From SCUD01 sp036824505 (GTDB taxonomy: Bacteria; Pseudomonadota; Gammaproteobacteria; Steroidobacterales; Steroidobacteraceae), in assembly GCA_036824505.1 (NCBI GenBank), contig DAITAA010000008.1:1-64000 (forward strand): a DNA stretch of 64,000 nucleotides, given 5' to 3'. How positions within the stretch are numbered: the stretch's first letter is position 1; every line of letters begins with the position of its first letter. Position numbers and translations under genes: made by a program. Shown one piece after another: positions 16,139 through 24,502 of this stretch. Under the pieces are notes generated by a model. It was not told the DNA's origin. It was given only the letters and a program-made list of their open reading frames with translations, and did not search any database.

Positions 16139-16999
16139 TCAAATGCTGACTGCGGGCTCATCGCGCAGGCACTTTCCGACGACGAACACGACGTAAGCCA
16201 GCCACAACATCATGCCAACGTGCAACACGTCGTTTTCGGAAAAGTAAATACCCCTGCCGTTGTCCCACAGTGTCGCCGTCAATCCGGCGGACTCATATGC
16301 GAAGTAAGCCGCCTGAACCACGATCAACAGCAGTATGCTGATCATGAGCGACCGGTCCAGGGCGTCATGGTTACGTAGATAGCGACGGATGCTGATCAGC
16401 GCGACGATAAGAATGCCGGGCAGCGAGAAGAGCAACAGAACGAGATAGGACAGCAGCAGCGCACTCGGCATCATGACCCCCGCAATAGAGATAGCTCCGT
16501 AGACGACCGCATTCAGGGCGGCGTACGCGATGAAGCCCCGGCGCAAACCTGCCGTGGCACAGGCGTAGGAAGCGGCGATCAGCATGGCGCTCACCGACAG
16601 TGCCTGCGTGACGCTGTAGCCGACTTCAAAACCATCCGTGAGCAAACATAGGTCGCGGCCCGCGCACTTGAGCACGTAGCCGAATGCCTGGTAGCTGATG
16701 CCGGCCAGCGCGGCGCCAATGCCGCCGAGCACCAGCGCGATGCCAAGCCAGAATCGCGAAGACTGATTGCGTCGCGTCACCAGGAAACGAATCCCGGCAG
16801 CGAGCCACAAGCCCGCCAGCAGGAACACCAGCGCGGATCCCAGCGGCTCGTCGAGTACCGTGCCGCCGCACGCGACGCACGGACGTTGCTCGCACCACTG
16901 CTGCGGAGTCGTGGGCGGCGTGTAGACTAATTCGTCGAGTCGCCCGCAGCCAGCCAGCCCGGCCGCCACGGCCGCAGGGGCCCATCGCTTTGCTCTCAT
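16139..16999 (-). CDS. Unknown membrane protein with Cys-rich N-terminal loop
   Basis: The 286-residue protein has a short hydrophobic start (VAAGLAGCGRL) that could be a lipoprotein signal, then an exposed segment with WCEQRPCVACGG, and about seven membrane helices. Two further cysteines in LKCAGRDLCLLTDG lie in a loop. I do not recognise the family. The paired cysteines might form disulfides in the periplasm. The start at 16999 lacks a strong ribosome site. It is transcribed away from the APC permease gene; 100 bases separate the two starts, and a shared divergent promoter region is likely. Confidence 0.65.
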   Translation of the reverse strand: MRAKRWAPAAVAAGLAGCGRLDELVYTPPTTPQQWCEQRPCVACGGTVLDEPLGSALVFLLAGLWLAAGIRFLVTRRNQSSRFWLGIALVLGGIGAALAGISYQAFGYVLKCAGRDLCLLTDGFEVGYSVTQALSVSAMLIAASYACATAGLRRGFIAYAALNAVVYGAISIAGVMMPSALLLSYLVLLLFSLPGILIVALISIRRYLRNHDALDRSLMISILLLIVVQAAYFAYESAGLTATLWDNGRGIYFSENDVLHVGMMLWLAYVVFVVGKCLRDEPAVSI

Positions 17000-17099
17000 C
17001 AAGGCAGCTTGACCTCGAATCAACCCGGTTTCCACATCCGTATGCCGATAACATGAGTAATGCGACAGCAACCAATGCCGTGATTTGAAGGGGCCGAGC

Positions 17100-18422
17100 A
17101 TGAGCGGTGATGTGCAAAGATCTCTGGGCTTCTGGCGCTGTTGGGGCCTGGTGGTGGGCGGCACCATCGGTTCTGCGGTGTTCATGATGCCGGCGGTGAT
17201 GGCGCCTTACGGCGGGCTTGGCCTGCTGAGCCTCATCTTCGCGACGCTTGGCGCGGTCTGTGTTGCACTGATGTTCGGCGCGCTGGCAAGCCGGGTGACG
17301 CTCACCGGTGGAATGTATGCGTACACACGCGCCGGATTTGGCGACTTTGCCGCCTTCCTCGTGGCATGGAGTGGATGGATCAGCATCTGGGTATCCTGCG
17401 CGGCCATCGCCATTGGTTTCGTTGCATACCTCGGGGCCGTCGTTCCGGCGATCGGCTCCAATCCTGTGCTCGGGGCGCTGTCTGGTTTGGCACTGATCTG
17501 GATTCTGGTGGGTATCAACATCGCGGGCGTGCGCGAGTCCAGCGTCGTCGGCCTGGTGACCACGATCCTCAAGCTGACCCCGCTCGTGCTGATCGGTGTC
17601 ATAGGACTGTGGTTCATTGAAAGCGAAAATCTGCCCGCGATGCACCCCGGCGAGGGCAATGCGCTCGTGGTATTCGCCTCAGTCTTTGCGCTCAGCTTCT
17701 GGAATTTCACTGGCATCGAGACCGCGACAGTGCCGGCCGAGGACACCGTGGATCCGGCGCGGACCATTCCCAGGGCCCTGCTGGTGGGCACGCTCACCGT
17801 AGGCGCTGTTTACCTGCTGGTGAGTCTGGTGGCGCTCGGTGTGATGCCCTTGGGCGCGCTCGCCGTTTCGAGCTCGCCGCTGGCGGACGTCGGCACGACT
17901 CTGTTCGGGGGGATCGGCGGCGGCCTTGTCGTTGCCGGAGCACTCGTATCGACGGCGGGGTGCCTGAACGTGTCGATCCTGGAAGGGGGGCAAATCGCGA
18001 TGGCGGCCGGACGGGACCGATTGTTTCCGGCTTTCTTTTCACAGCTTTCGGGTAGGCATACACCCTGGATTTCGTATGTGCTGTTGGGTGTTCTTGCGAG
18101 CCTGCTGCTTGTGCTCAACTTTTCGCGCGGATTGGTTGCGGCCTACACCTTCATCGTGCTGATCGCAACGCTCACGCTCGTCATCCCGTATGCCTTTTCG
18201 GCCGTAGCCAGCCTGATCCTGCAAATGCGCGACCCGGTGCCCAACCGCGCAAAACGCTGGCGCGAGGCCATCGTCGCCATGACCGCGTTCGGCGTCTGCT
18301 TCTGGGTGATCGCGGCATCCGGCATGGAGACGGTCTACTGGGTGTTCCTGCTGTTGATGTTGGGACTGCCGGTGTATGTCGTCATGATGTGGAAGAGATC
18401 TCGGAAGCCGCCCAGCACCTGA
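17100..18422 (+). CDS. APC-superfamily amino acid transporter (AdiC-like)
   Basis: The 440-residue protein has 12 membrane helices, with the APC substrate loop GGTIGSAVFMMPA in helix 1, matching the 'GsGIF/vfmlPa' signature of basic amino acid antiporters (AdiC/CadB/PotE branch). Helix 6 has SFWNFTGIETATVPAEDT, which is also characteristic. It exchanges or imports amino acids or polyamines; the exact substrate is not visible. No decarboxylase gene lies next to it, which argues against a classical acid-resistance pair. The ATG at 17100 follows GAAGGGG. Confidence 0.85.
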   Translation: MSGDVQRSLGFWRCWGLVVGGTIGSAVFMMPAVMAPYGGLGLLSLIFATLGAVCVALMFGALASRVTLTGGMYAYTRAGFGDFAAFLVAWSGWISIWVSCAAIAIGFVAYLGAVVPAIGSNPVLGALSGLALIWILVGINIAGVRESSVVGLVTTILKLTPLVLIGVIGLWFIESENLPAMHPGEGNALVVFASVFALSFWNFTGIETATVPAEDTVDPARTIPRALLVGTLTVGAVYLLVSLVALGVMPLGALAVSSSPLADVGTTLFGGIGGGLVVAGALVSTAGCLNVSILEGGQIAMAAGRDRLFPAFFSQLSGRHTPWISYVLLGVLASLLLVLNFSRGLVAAYTFIVLIATLTLVIPYAFSAVASLILQMRDPVPNRAKRWREAIVAMTAFGVCFWVIAASGMETVYWVFLLLMLGLPVYVVMMWKRSRKPPST

Positions 18423-18515
18423 ATGTCACGTCAGGCGTAGCCGTATTGAGAATTCCGTAATGGTGCCTTTGCTGCCATGCATGACAGTTGCCGGCTGAAA
18501 CGCAGGAAGATCAAA

Positions 18516-19322
18516 TCAGTCGAACAATGACTTCGTGGCTTCGAAGTGTGTGTCGGCGACTGCTTCGAGGCCGGGGCGGGGCCGCATGTAGCTGAAGTAC
18601 GCCACCCAACGCTCCTGCTTGCTGGCATTGGCGAGGCCCCGGTGCAGGATCCGGTCGTCGAAGATCAGGCAATCCCCCGCCGACATCGCCTGCACGGCGG
18701 GCTGCACCGAACCTGTGTCCTCATGCTGCCCCGCGCGGTCCAGGTCTGCTGGCGTCACCTCCGTCTCCGACTGATATAGAAGGCTGTCCCGGTCCAGCCA
18801 CGGCCTAGCGAGATGATTGGTCTTCAGGTGCGTGCCACGCGCCACCTCAGTCGGGCCGGCCGCGAGCGGGATATCCGCCAGCGCCACCAGCACGTTCACT
18901 GCATGCGCTGGCCGGGCTTCCGCGGCCTCGTGAGGAGAGTCGATGTGCCATTGTTGCGCGGGCGAGCCTGGGCGCGAGAACACGACCCCGCAGAACGACG
19001 GCTTCGCATCCGGACCCAACGCCGCCCGGACCAGCCCGAACCAAGGCACCTCCGGCGCCATGGAGCCTTGCGCGCCCCAGATCGGTATCAGGTCCTGTCC
19101 GCGCATGGGGACGTCAAACCTGCCAGGCGACCGCTGAACAAGCTCGTAGTAACCATTCCTGCTGCCTATGCCGATCGGCTTGGCGCCGAGAGCCTGCATT
19201 ACGCGCGCTGCACGCGCACGCATCAGTTCGTTGATCTTGCGAAGAAGCATCACATTGACGAGGCCGCGCACCAGTGCGACACCGTCCGCCGCGAACTGCC
19301 GGGGGCAAAGTTGTATGCTCAC
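18516..19322 (-). CDS. Phytanoyl-CoA dioxygenase family protein
   Basis: The 268-residue cytoplasmic protein has a double-stranded beta-helix fold for Fe(II)/2-oxoglutarate oxygenases. The metal triad is His126 and Asp128 in QQWHIDSP plus His227 in DRILHRGLAN. GPTEVARGTH is the usual segment of PhyH proteins. The reaction is hydroxylation of an unknown small molecule. The start codon is probably GTG at 19322. It is divergent from the class II aldolase gene, whose start lies 76 bases away, so the pair may be co-regulated. Confidence 0.85.
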   Translation of the reverse strand: MSIQLCPRQFAADGVALVRGLVNVMLLRKINELMRARAARVMQALGAKPIGIGSRNGYYELVQRSPGRFDVPMRGQDLIPIWGAQGSMAPEVPWFGLVRAALGPDAKPSFCGVVFSRPGSPAQQWHIDSPHEAAEARPAHAVNVLVALADIPLAAGPTEVARGTHLKTNHLARPWLDRDSLLYQSETEVTPADLDRAGQHEDTGSVQPAVQAMSAGDCLIFDDRILHRGLANASKQERWVAYFSYMRPRPGLEAVADTHFEATKSLFD

Positions 19323-19398
19323 CCGTGGATTATATTCTGCAATGCAACGCCGCTGTTCCGACTCTAGATTCTGCTTTCACCGTGCTGGAGTCATCGCC

Positions 19399-20145
19399 AT
19401 GATCATCGCTCCGCCAAACGAAGCCCAAGCCCGCGTGGACCTGGCCGCGGCGTTTCGCTGGGTGGCACGCCTGAACTGGCATGAGTCGATCGCCAACCAT
19501 TTCAGTGTTGTCGTTTCGGAGAATCCGTGCAAATTCCTGCTGAATCCCAGTGGGCGGCATTTTTCGCGCATCCGTGCGAGCGAATTACTGCTGCTCGACG
19601 CGCACGATGAATCCTCGGCCGAAGGCCCTGACGCACCGGACCCAACCGCATGGCACCTGCACGGGCAACTGCACCGGCATCTGCCACGCGCGCGCTGCAT
19701 CCTGCACGCACATATGCCCCATGCGACGGCGCTATGTTGCATCAGGGATTTCGAATTCCTGATGCTGGATCAAAACGCCTGCCGCTACCACCAACGCATT
19801 GCGTACGACCGAAACTTCGACGGCATGGTGCTCAACGCATCAGAAGGCGCACGCGTGGCCGGCCTGCTCGGCAAGGACAAGAGCGTGCTGATGATGGGCA
19901 ATCATGGTGTGCTGGTGATAGGCGCCTCGGTAGCCGAGGCATTTGACGACTTGTATTACCTGGAGCGCGCCGCCAAGGTGCAAATTCTGGCGCTGTCCAC
20001 CGGGCTCGCACCGGCTTTGATACCGGAGGCCATCGCAGGCAAGACCTGCGCGCAATGGTTCTCTTACCCCAGCGAATTCGCCAGATTGCACTTCGATGCA
20101 TTGAAGGGGATTCTGGACGAGGAAGAGCCGAGCTATCGGCAATAG
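19399..20145 (+). CDS. Class II aldolase/adducin family protein
   Basis: The 248-residue protein has the aldolase class II fold: RLNWHESIANHFSVVV at the start, zinc ligands in ILHAHMPHAT (His103, His105), and the later GNHGVLVIG histidine. By eye, the Glu that usually precedes the HLH segment is replaced (APDPTAWHLHG), so it may be a decarboxylase- or adducin-type relative rather than a true aldolase. ATG 19399 is taken, and an upstream extension of the frame overlaps the divergent gene. A strong terminator hairpin lies 90 bases after the stop. Confidence 0.82.
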   Translation: MIIAPPNEAQARVDLAAAFRWVARLNWHESIANHFSVVVSENPCKFLLNPSGRHFSRIRASELLLLDAHDESSAEGPDAPDPTAWHLHGQLHRHLPRARCILHAHMPHATALCCIRDFEFLMLDQNACRYHQRIAYDRNFDGMVLNASEGARVAGLLGKDKSVLMMGNHGVLVIGASVAEAFDDLYYLERAAKVQILALSTGLAPALIPEAIAGKTCAQWFSYPSEFARLHFDALKGILDEEEPSYRQ

Positions 20146-20179
20146 CAGCGCCCATTGCATTGGCTCAAGCTGCGCTTTC

Positions 20180-20266
20180 TGTAGGGGAGGGTGGCAAGTT
20201 ATCGCCATAGCGGGCCCCGCTACCAGAGAAACGGCACCCGCTCCTGCGTTCAGCAGGAGCGGGTGC
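20180..20266. terminator. Bidirectional terminator preceded by tRNA-end-like repeat
   Basis: GCACCCGCTCCTGC (20234-20247) and GCAGGAGCGGGTGC (20253-20266) form a perfect 14-bp stem with loop GTTCA between converging genes. The 48 bases before it, ending CCCCGCTACCA (20215-20225), closely match 2352-2400, including GGGGAGGGxGGCAAGT. So the tRNA-like flank is again joined to a hairpin, but to a hairpin of different sequence. Confidence 0.85.
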
Positions 20267-20307
20267 ATTTGCAGGCGATTGCGCTTCCTGGAAGAAACGC
20301 GACGGGT

Positions 20308-20781
20308 CTACTTCTCGACGATATCGGCCTTCATGGGTCCGAGGACGGCCAGCAGCTCGCTCTTCTCCTTCTCCGGGACCGCAAACTTGTCGAGCGCCTT
20401 TACCAGGTCCTCGACCAGGGCGTTGAACGCCGGCTCGTCAATCCCCATGCCGGCATGGGCGGTCTTCATGTCGCGGCCGGTGTAGTGCTGGGGTCCGCCG
20501 CTGGCTTCGCCGATCTGGTTCACCAGGTGCCCCTTGAGCCGGTCGAGGTCGGCGTTCGCGAAGTAATTGTTGATCCGCGTATCCGCGCCCACGTTGGCGA
20601 CGAATTCGTCCACCACCGCCTTGACGGACGCTTCGCCACCCAGACGGTCATACAGCGACTTCTCGGGCGCAGCGGCCTCGGGCTGGGCGACCACGGCCGG
20701 GGCCGGATCCTTGGACCCGCTGCAGCCGACGGTCGCCGCCAATGGCATCACCAACAGTACGGCCGCGACAAATGTCTTCAT
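20308..20781 (-). CDS. Group 1 truncated haemoglobin as a lipoprotein
   Basis: The 157-residue protein starts with a lipoprotein signal (ATVGC, Cys20) and a short Ala/Pro linker, followed by a 2-on-2 globin: LYDRLGGEASVKAVVDEFV, INNYFANADLDRLKGHLV, GPQHYTGRDMKTAHAGMGI. His109 in the last segment is the expected proximal haem ligand. Group 1 truncated globins bind O2 or NO, usually in the cytoplasm. Here the lipobox places the haem domain in the periplasm, attached to a membrane. The ATG at 20781 follows an AGAGGGGTC ribosome site. It is a single gene with its own terminator. Confidence 0.88.
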   Translation of the reverse strand: MKTFVAAVLLVMPLAATVGCSGSKDPAPAVVAQPEAAAPEKSLYDRLGGEASVKAVVDEFVANVGADTRINNYFANADLDRLKGHLVNQIGEASGGPQHYTGRDMKTAHAGMGIDEPAFNALVEDLVKALDKFAVPEKEKSELLAVLGPMKADIVEK

Positions 20782-20980
20782 TTTTTGACCCCTCTAATGG
20801 TTGATAAGGACAAGCTATTATGCCACTGATCAATTGCCATGCTGGGCGGCTGGAGCCGGGGCGCATTGGATCAATGGACAGGGGCAAGAATACGGACATT
20901 CGAATGTTCAACAAGATCGCAGCTCCAATGACTTCGTCCGTTGTTGAGGTGCTGAGCGCTTGAACTCTGACCATGCCAGG

Positions 20981-22648
20981 ATGACTCGCTTCGAGCGGCT
21001 ACTGTCGCTGGTCACGCGCGTGGCGCCCGGCGAGGGCCGCACCGCGTTCCTGTTCTTCTTGCACGCGTTCCTGCTGCTCGCCTCGTACCAGCAAGTGAAG
21101 GCGCTGCGCGAAGCCTTCATGCTCACGAAGTTTTCGGCCGAGACGCGCGCCTACGCGGTGGCGCTCATGGCGCTGGTGCTGATGATCATCGTGCCGCTCT
21201 ATGGCCGGTTGCGACACCACCTCGACGGTGCGCATCTGCTGCGCCTCGTCACGCTGTTCTTCGTGGTGACGCTGCCGCTGTTCGCCGTGCTCAGCCAACG
21301 TCAAGTTCCGATCGCCTTTGCGTTCTTCATCTGGGTCGGTATCTACGGCGTCATGGTCGTGTCGCAGATGTGGGCCTTCGCCGCAGATTCGTTCAACGTC
21401 AGGAGCGGCCAGCGCCTGTTTGTAGTCATCATGCTGGGAGCCAATCTGGGCGCGCTTGCCGGCTCCAAGCTCACGCAGGAGGTGGCAGAAGCACTCTCGC
21501 CCATGGGGCTCATGATCCTCGCGACCTGCACACTCGGCGCAACGCTGTTCCTTGCCACGCCTGAACGTGCCGCGATCCCGGAGGGATCGCGCGTCATCGA
21601 GATCAATCGCTCCCGCCCCGTGCCCCAGCTGCTCGGCGGCATCGGCCTGGTTCTGCGCGATCGCTATCTGCTGCACATGGCGCTGTTCGTGGTGCTCCTC
21701 AACTGGATCAATACCACGGGAGAATTCATCCTCGCCGACTACGTGAAGGCCGACGCCGTGGCGCGCGTCGCCGAGAGCGGCGGAGCACTCGACTTGGGCA
21801 CGCTCATCACCGAGTTTTACGGAAATTTCAATTTCTGGGTGACGCTGATCAGCCTGATCATCCAGCTGTTTCTGGTTTCACGCGTCTACCATCTCGTCGG
21901 CGTGCGCGGCGCGCTGATGGTCCAGCCGGTCATCGTCGCCGTGGGATATGGCCTGCTGGTGTTCGGGCCCATGCTCGGTGGCTTCATTCCGTTCTTCTAC
22001 CTGGTCCGCCGGATCAAGTTAGGAGAGAACGGCGTCGATTACTCGCTGATGAACACCACGCGGCAGGCGCTGTTCCTGCCGGTCGACCGCGACTCGAAAT
22101 ACGACGGCAAAACCGCGATCGACACATTTTTCTGCCGCTTTGGCGATCTCATCCAGGCGGTCGGCGTGTACATCGGGCTCAATCTATTGGCCTGGAAAGC
22201 GCATAATTTCGCATTGGTGAACCTGGTGCTGGCGCTGGGATGGATCGCGCTCGCGACGGTGATGGGGCGCGACTACAGCCGCAAGACCCGCGAGAATGTG
22301 GTGAATGTGGCACCCGTAGCGGTCGAGCCCATTCCCGACTTGCTCTATGCGCCCGGCGAGTCGTTCATGCATCCGGTTTCGCCGACAGCGTTCTACGACG
22401 CGGAACCGGGCGATGTCCTGGTCCTTCACGCCCGCCGCGATGATGGGCATCGATTGCCGCACTGGATGCAATTCAACGTCCGCCTGCAGGCCTTTGTCGG
22501 CAAGGTACCGTTGAATGTCGACATCTCAGAAATGCGTATCACCGTCATCGCCTCCAACCTCGATGGACTCGAGGCACGTAGCACATTCGTAGCCAGGTGC
22601 GTGACGCACGCGCCGCCGCCGAACTGGATTAGGGCGAATTCGCCGTAG
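20981..22648 (+). CDS. NTT-type nucleotide transporter with cadherin-like tail
   Basis: The protein is about 555 residues, with 11-12 membrane helices resembling the ATP/ADP translocase (NTT/Tlc)-like branch of the MFS: QQVKALREAF, QMWAFAADSFNVRSGQRLF, MLGANLGALAGS, NTTRQALFLPVDRDSKYDGK. Relatives exchange nucleotides; many free-living homologues are uncharacterised. The last 90 residues are a separate beta domain of cadherin/He_PIG type (FYDAEPGDVLVLHARRDDG, LPHWMQFN, ITVIASNLDG), unusual for a transporter. ATG 20981 is used; TTG 20960 with GAGGTG upstream is an alternative. Its 3' end overlaps the convergent phosphatase gene by 20 bases. Confidence 0.78.
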   Translation: MTRFERLLSLVTRVAPGEGRTAFLFFLHAFLLLASYQQVKALREAFMLTKFSAETRAYAVALMALVLMIIVPLYGRLRHHLDGAHLLRLVTLFFVVTLPLFAVLSQRQVPIAFAFFIWVGIYGVMVVSQMWAFAADSFNVRSGQRLFVVIMLGANLGALAGSKLTQEVAEALSPMGLMILATCTLGATLFLATPERAAIPEGSRVIEINRSRPVPQLLGGIGLVLRDRYLLHMALFVVLLNWINTTGEFILADYVKADAVARVAESGGALDLGTLITEFYGNFNFWVTLISLIIQLFLVSRVYHLVGVRGALMVQPVIVAVGYGLLVFGPMLGGFIPFFYLVRRIKLGENGVDYSLMNTTRQALFLPVDRDSKYDGKTAIDTFFCRFGDLIQAVGVYIGLNLLAWKAHNFALVNLVLALGWIALATVMGRDYSRKTRENVVNVAPVAVEPIPDLLYAPGESFMHPVSPTAFYDAEPGDVLVLHARRDDGHRLPHWMQFNVRLQAFVGKVPLNVDISEMRITVIASNLDGLEARSTFVARCVTHAPPPNWIRANSP

Positions 22649-24491
22649 CCGCCGCCGCGGGCAGAGCCAGCAACGCGTCCCGGCGCTCCAGGATTGCCTT
22701 GCGAGCACGGGTATCGATCAAGTCGCCCAGCACTGCCTGTAGGCCAGCCTCGTCGAGTGCTCTCAGCCGACGGCGGACTTCCGCGCCTGGCGTCGGCGGT
22801 CGTGCCTTGAGGTAAGCGGGCAGGCCCTTGGTTGTACCGAAGGCCTGCTCGTGCGAGGTGACATAGACAAACCAGCTGTCTGAATCGAACAGCAACGATT
22901 CGGCCGTGCGGCCTTCGTTGCCGATCAGCGCGTCCAAAGCATAGACCAGCTGGAACTGCGGTTCGGCGCTGCACCAGCCACCGCCGCGCAACGATTGCTG
23001 TTGCACCTCGGCTTGCGTAACCCACTTGAGTGGACGTCCCTGCAGCACGCCACGCTGACCCTGCACTTCGCGCTCGACCGTGACCGGCACCAAGCCGAGC
23101 CCCAGCTGACGGTCGAGACGGTAGGCCGCCACTTCCTTGCGGGCCGCGCGCGCGCCGCGGACCTGAAACACGGCCGGAGTGTTCTTGCCGCCTTGGCTCA
23201 CCGAGACGTTCAGCTCGTTTGGGCCACGCGAGCCTGTCACGGTGACCTCACCGTTGCGTAGCGCGGCAAGCACGCTCGCGTCATCGAGCTCGTTGGGCGC
23301 GACGAACAGGCCTTCAGGCTTGGGCGGCGTTGCGTCGGGTTGTCCTGCATAGCGGACACTCAGTCCGGACGGCTGCAGGAGCAGCGCGGCGGCGCGGCCG
23401 TTGTACACCGCATGGTTCATGCCGGCGTCGAGCTTGACGATACGACCGTCGAAGCGGGTGACCACGCGGGAATCGCGGGTCGGCGTATGGCCGATCACCA
23501 GCCTCGTGCCACCGAATTGTTGCAACAGCGGCAACAGGACGTCGGCTTCGGCTGCCTCGTTGCACAACGCCGCGCCTCGATACCAGTTGGGGCCGTTTTG
23601 CGAGAGCAGGGCGTTGGTGGCGGCTGCCTCGAAGCGCTGGGTCAATTCGGTAAGCGCCACATCCGGCGCGCCGCCGTTCGCGGTTGCAGTGGCCGCCAGG
23701 CGATCTACGGCGAGCTGCGGCCGGGCATCGTACGCGTCACCCGCCTGCAGCAGCTTCGCCTGCCCAAGTCGGGCGGCAAGTCCGAGATAGTCCGTGAGCG
23801 CCGTGCGGTAGCGCAGGTTCAGCTCCGGGAGGCTCATTCCCCGCAGGATCTCCGAGGGCCCGCCGTGCATGAATAGCGAGTCGTTGACCACGATCGCAAC
23901 AGGCAGCGTCAGCAGCCACTGGCCGTACTTGCCCGTGGGCGAAAGGGCAGCGCGATGCCCGAAATACCCGGGCGGAAACTTCTGGTCGAAAACCGTGCCG
24001 GATCCTGCGCCTTGCGCCGCCTCCCACCCCTGGCGCATTTGCGCGCGCTCGGCAGCCGGGTCCATGTCTTCGTAGGCAGCGTATTCGCCGACGTCGACGT
24101 AGCGCAAATCGCCCAGCAGGTTCATTGCCTCGTGGTTGCCCAAGATGACGTGCAGTTGCCCGCCTGCTGCTTGGGCCTCATCCTGCAGGCGCATCAGCAG
24201 GTCCATGACTTTGCGCGAATCGGCGCCACGGTCGAGCAGGTCGCCCAGACTCACGACGTGAGTGTGCCCGGCGGCCCAGTGGTCCTGCGCGTCGAGGATT
24301 CCGGTCTCGCGGAGCAACGTGAGCAGCTCGCTGTAGGCGCCGTGCACGTCCGCGAACGCCACCACGCGTTCGATTCCGTTCCACTGCACCTGCGCGGCCT
24401 GCGCCCGCACCTCGCGCGGGCTGCCGCAGGCAATGGCTGCGGCCAACGCAATCAGCATTGATCCGAGTCGCAGGCGGCGGGACGTGGACAT
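22629..24491 (-). CDS. Exported PPP-type phosphatase fused to a kinase-like domain
   Basis: The 620-residue product has an export signal (ALAAAIAC possible lipobox at Cys22, or cleavage after VRA). Residues 40-380 are a metallophosphatase: FADVHG (Asp48, His50), GDLLDRG (Asp84), GNHE (Asn119), FMHGG (His209) and GHT (His335), as in bacterial PPP/Shewanella-like phosphatases. Residues about 415-610 resemble the HipA/FAM20-like kinase fold: RKEVAAYRLDRQLGLGLVPV, ALDALIGNEGR, LLFDSD, SHEQAF. The catalytic Asp of NxDR is Gly527, the metal Asn is Ser532 and the Asp of the DH-xx-AF motif is Ser546, so this part looks like a pseudokinase. It is the second gene of an operon, 11 bases after the exported kinase-like gene. 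Confidence 0.82.
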   Translation of the reverse strand: MSTSRRLRLGSMLIALAAAIACGSPREVRAQAAQVQWNGIERVVAFADVHGAYSELLTLLRETGILDAQDHWAAGHTHVVSLGDLLDRGADSRKVMDLLMRLQDEAQAAGGQLHVILGNHEAMNLLGDLRYVDVGEYAAYEDMDPAAERAQMRQGWEAAQGAGSGTVFDQKFPPGYFGHRAALSPTGKYGQWLLTLPVAIVVNDSLFMHGGPSEILRGMSLPELNLRYRTALTDYLGLAARLGQAKLLQAGDAYDARPQLAVDRLAATATANGGAPDVALTELTQRFEAAATNALLSQNGPNWYRGAALCNEAAEADVLLPLLQQFGGTRLVIGHTPTRDSRVVTRFDGRIVKLDAGMNHAVYNGRAAALLLQPSGLSVRYAGQPDATPPKPEGLFVAPNELDDASVLAALRNGEVTVTGSRGPNELNVSVSQGGKNTPAVFQVRGARAARKEVAAYRLDRQLGLGLVPVTVEREVQGQRGVLQGRPLKWVTQAEVQQQSLRGGGWCSAEPQFQLVYALDALIGNEGRTAESLLFDSDSWFVYVTSHEQAFGTTKGLPAYLKARPPTPGAEVRRRLRALDEAGLQAVLGDLIDTRARKAILERRDALLALPAAAATANSP

Positions 24492-24502
24492 CGATGAATC
24501 CC

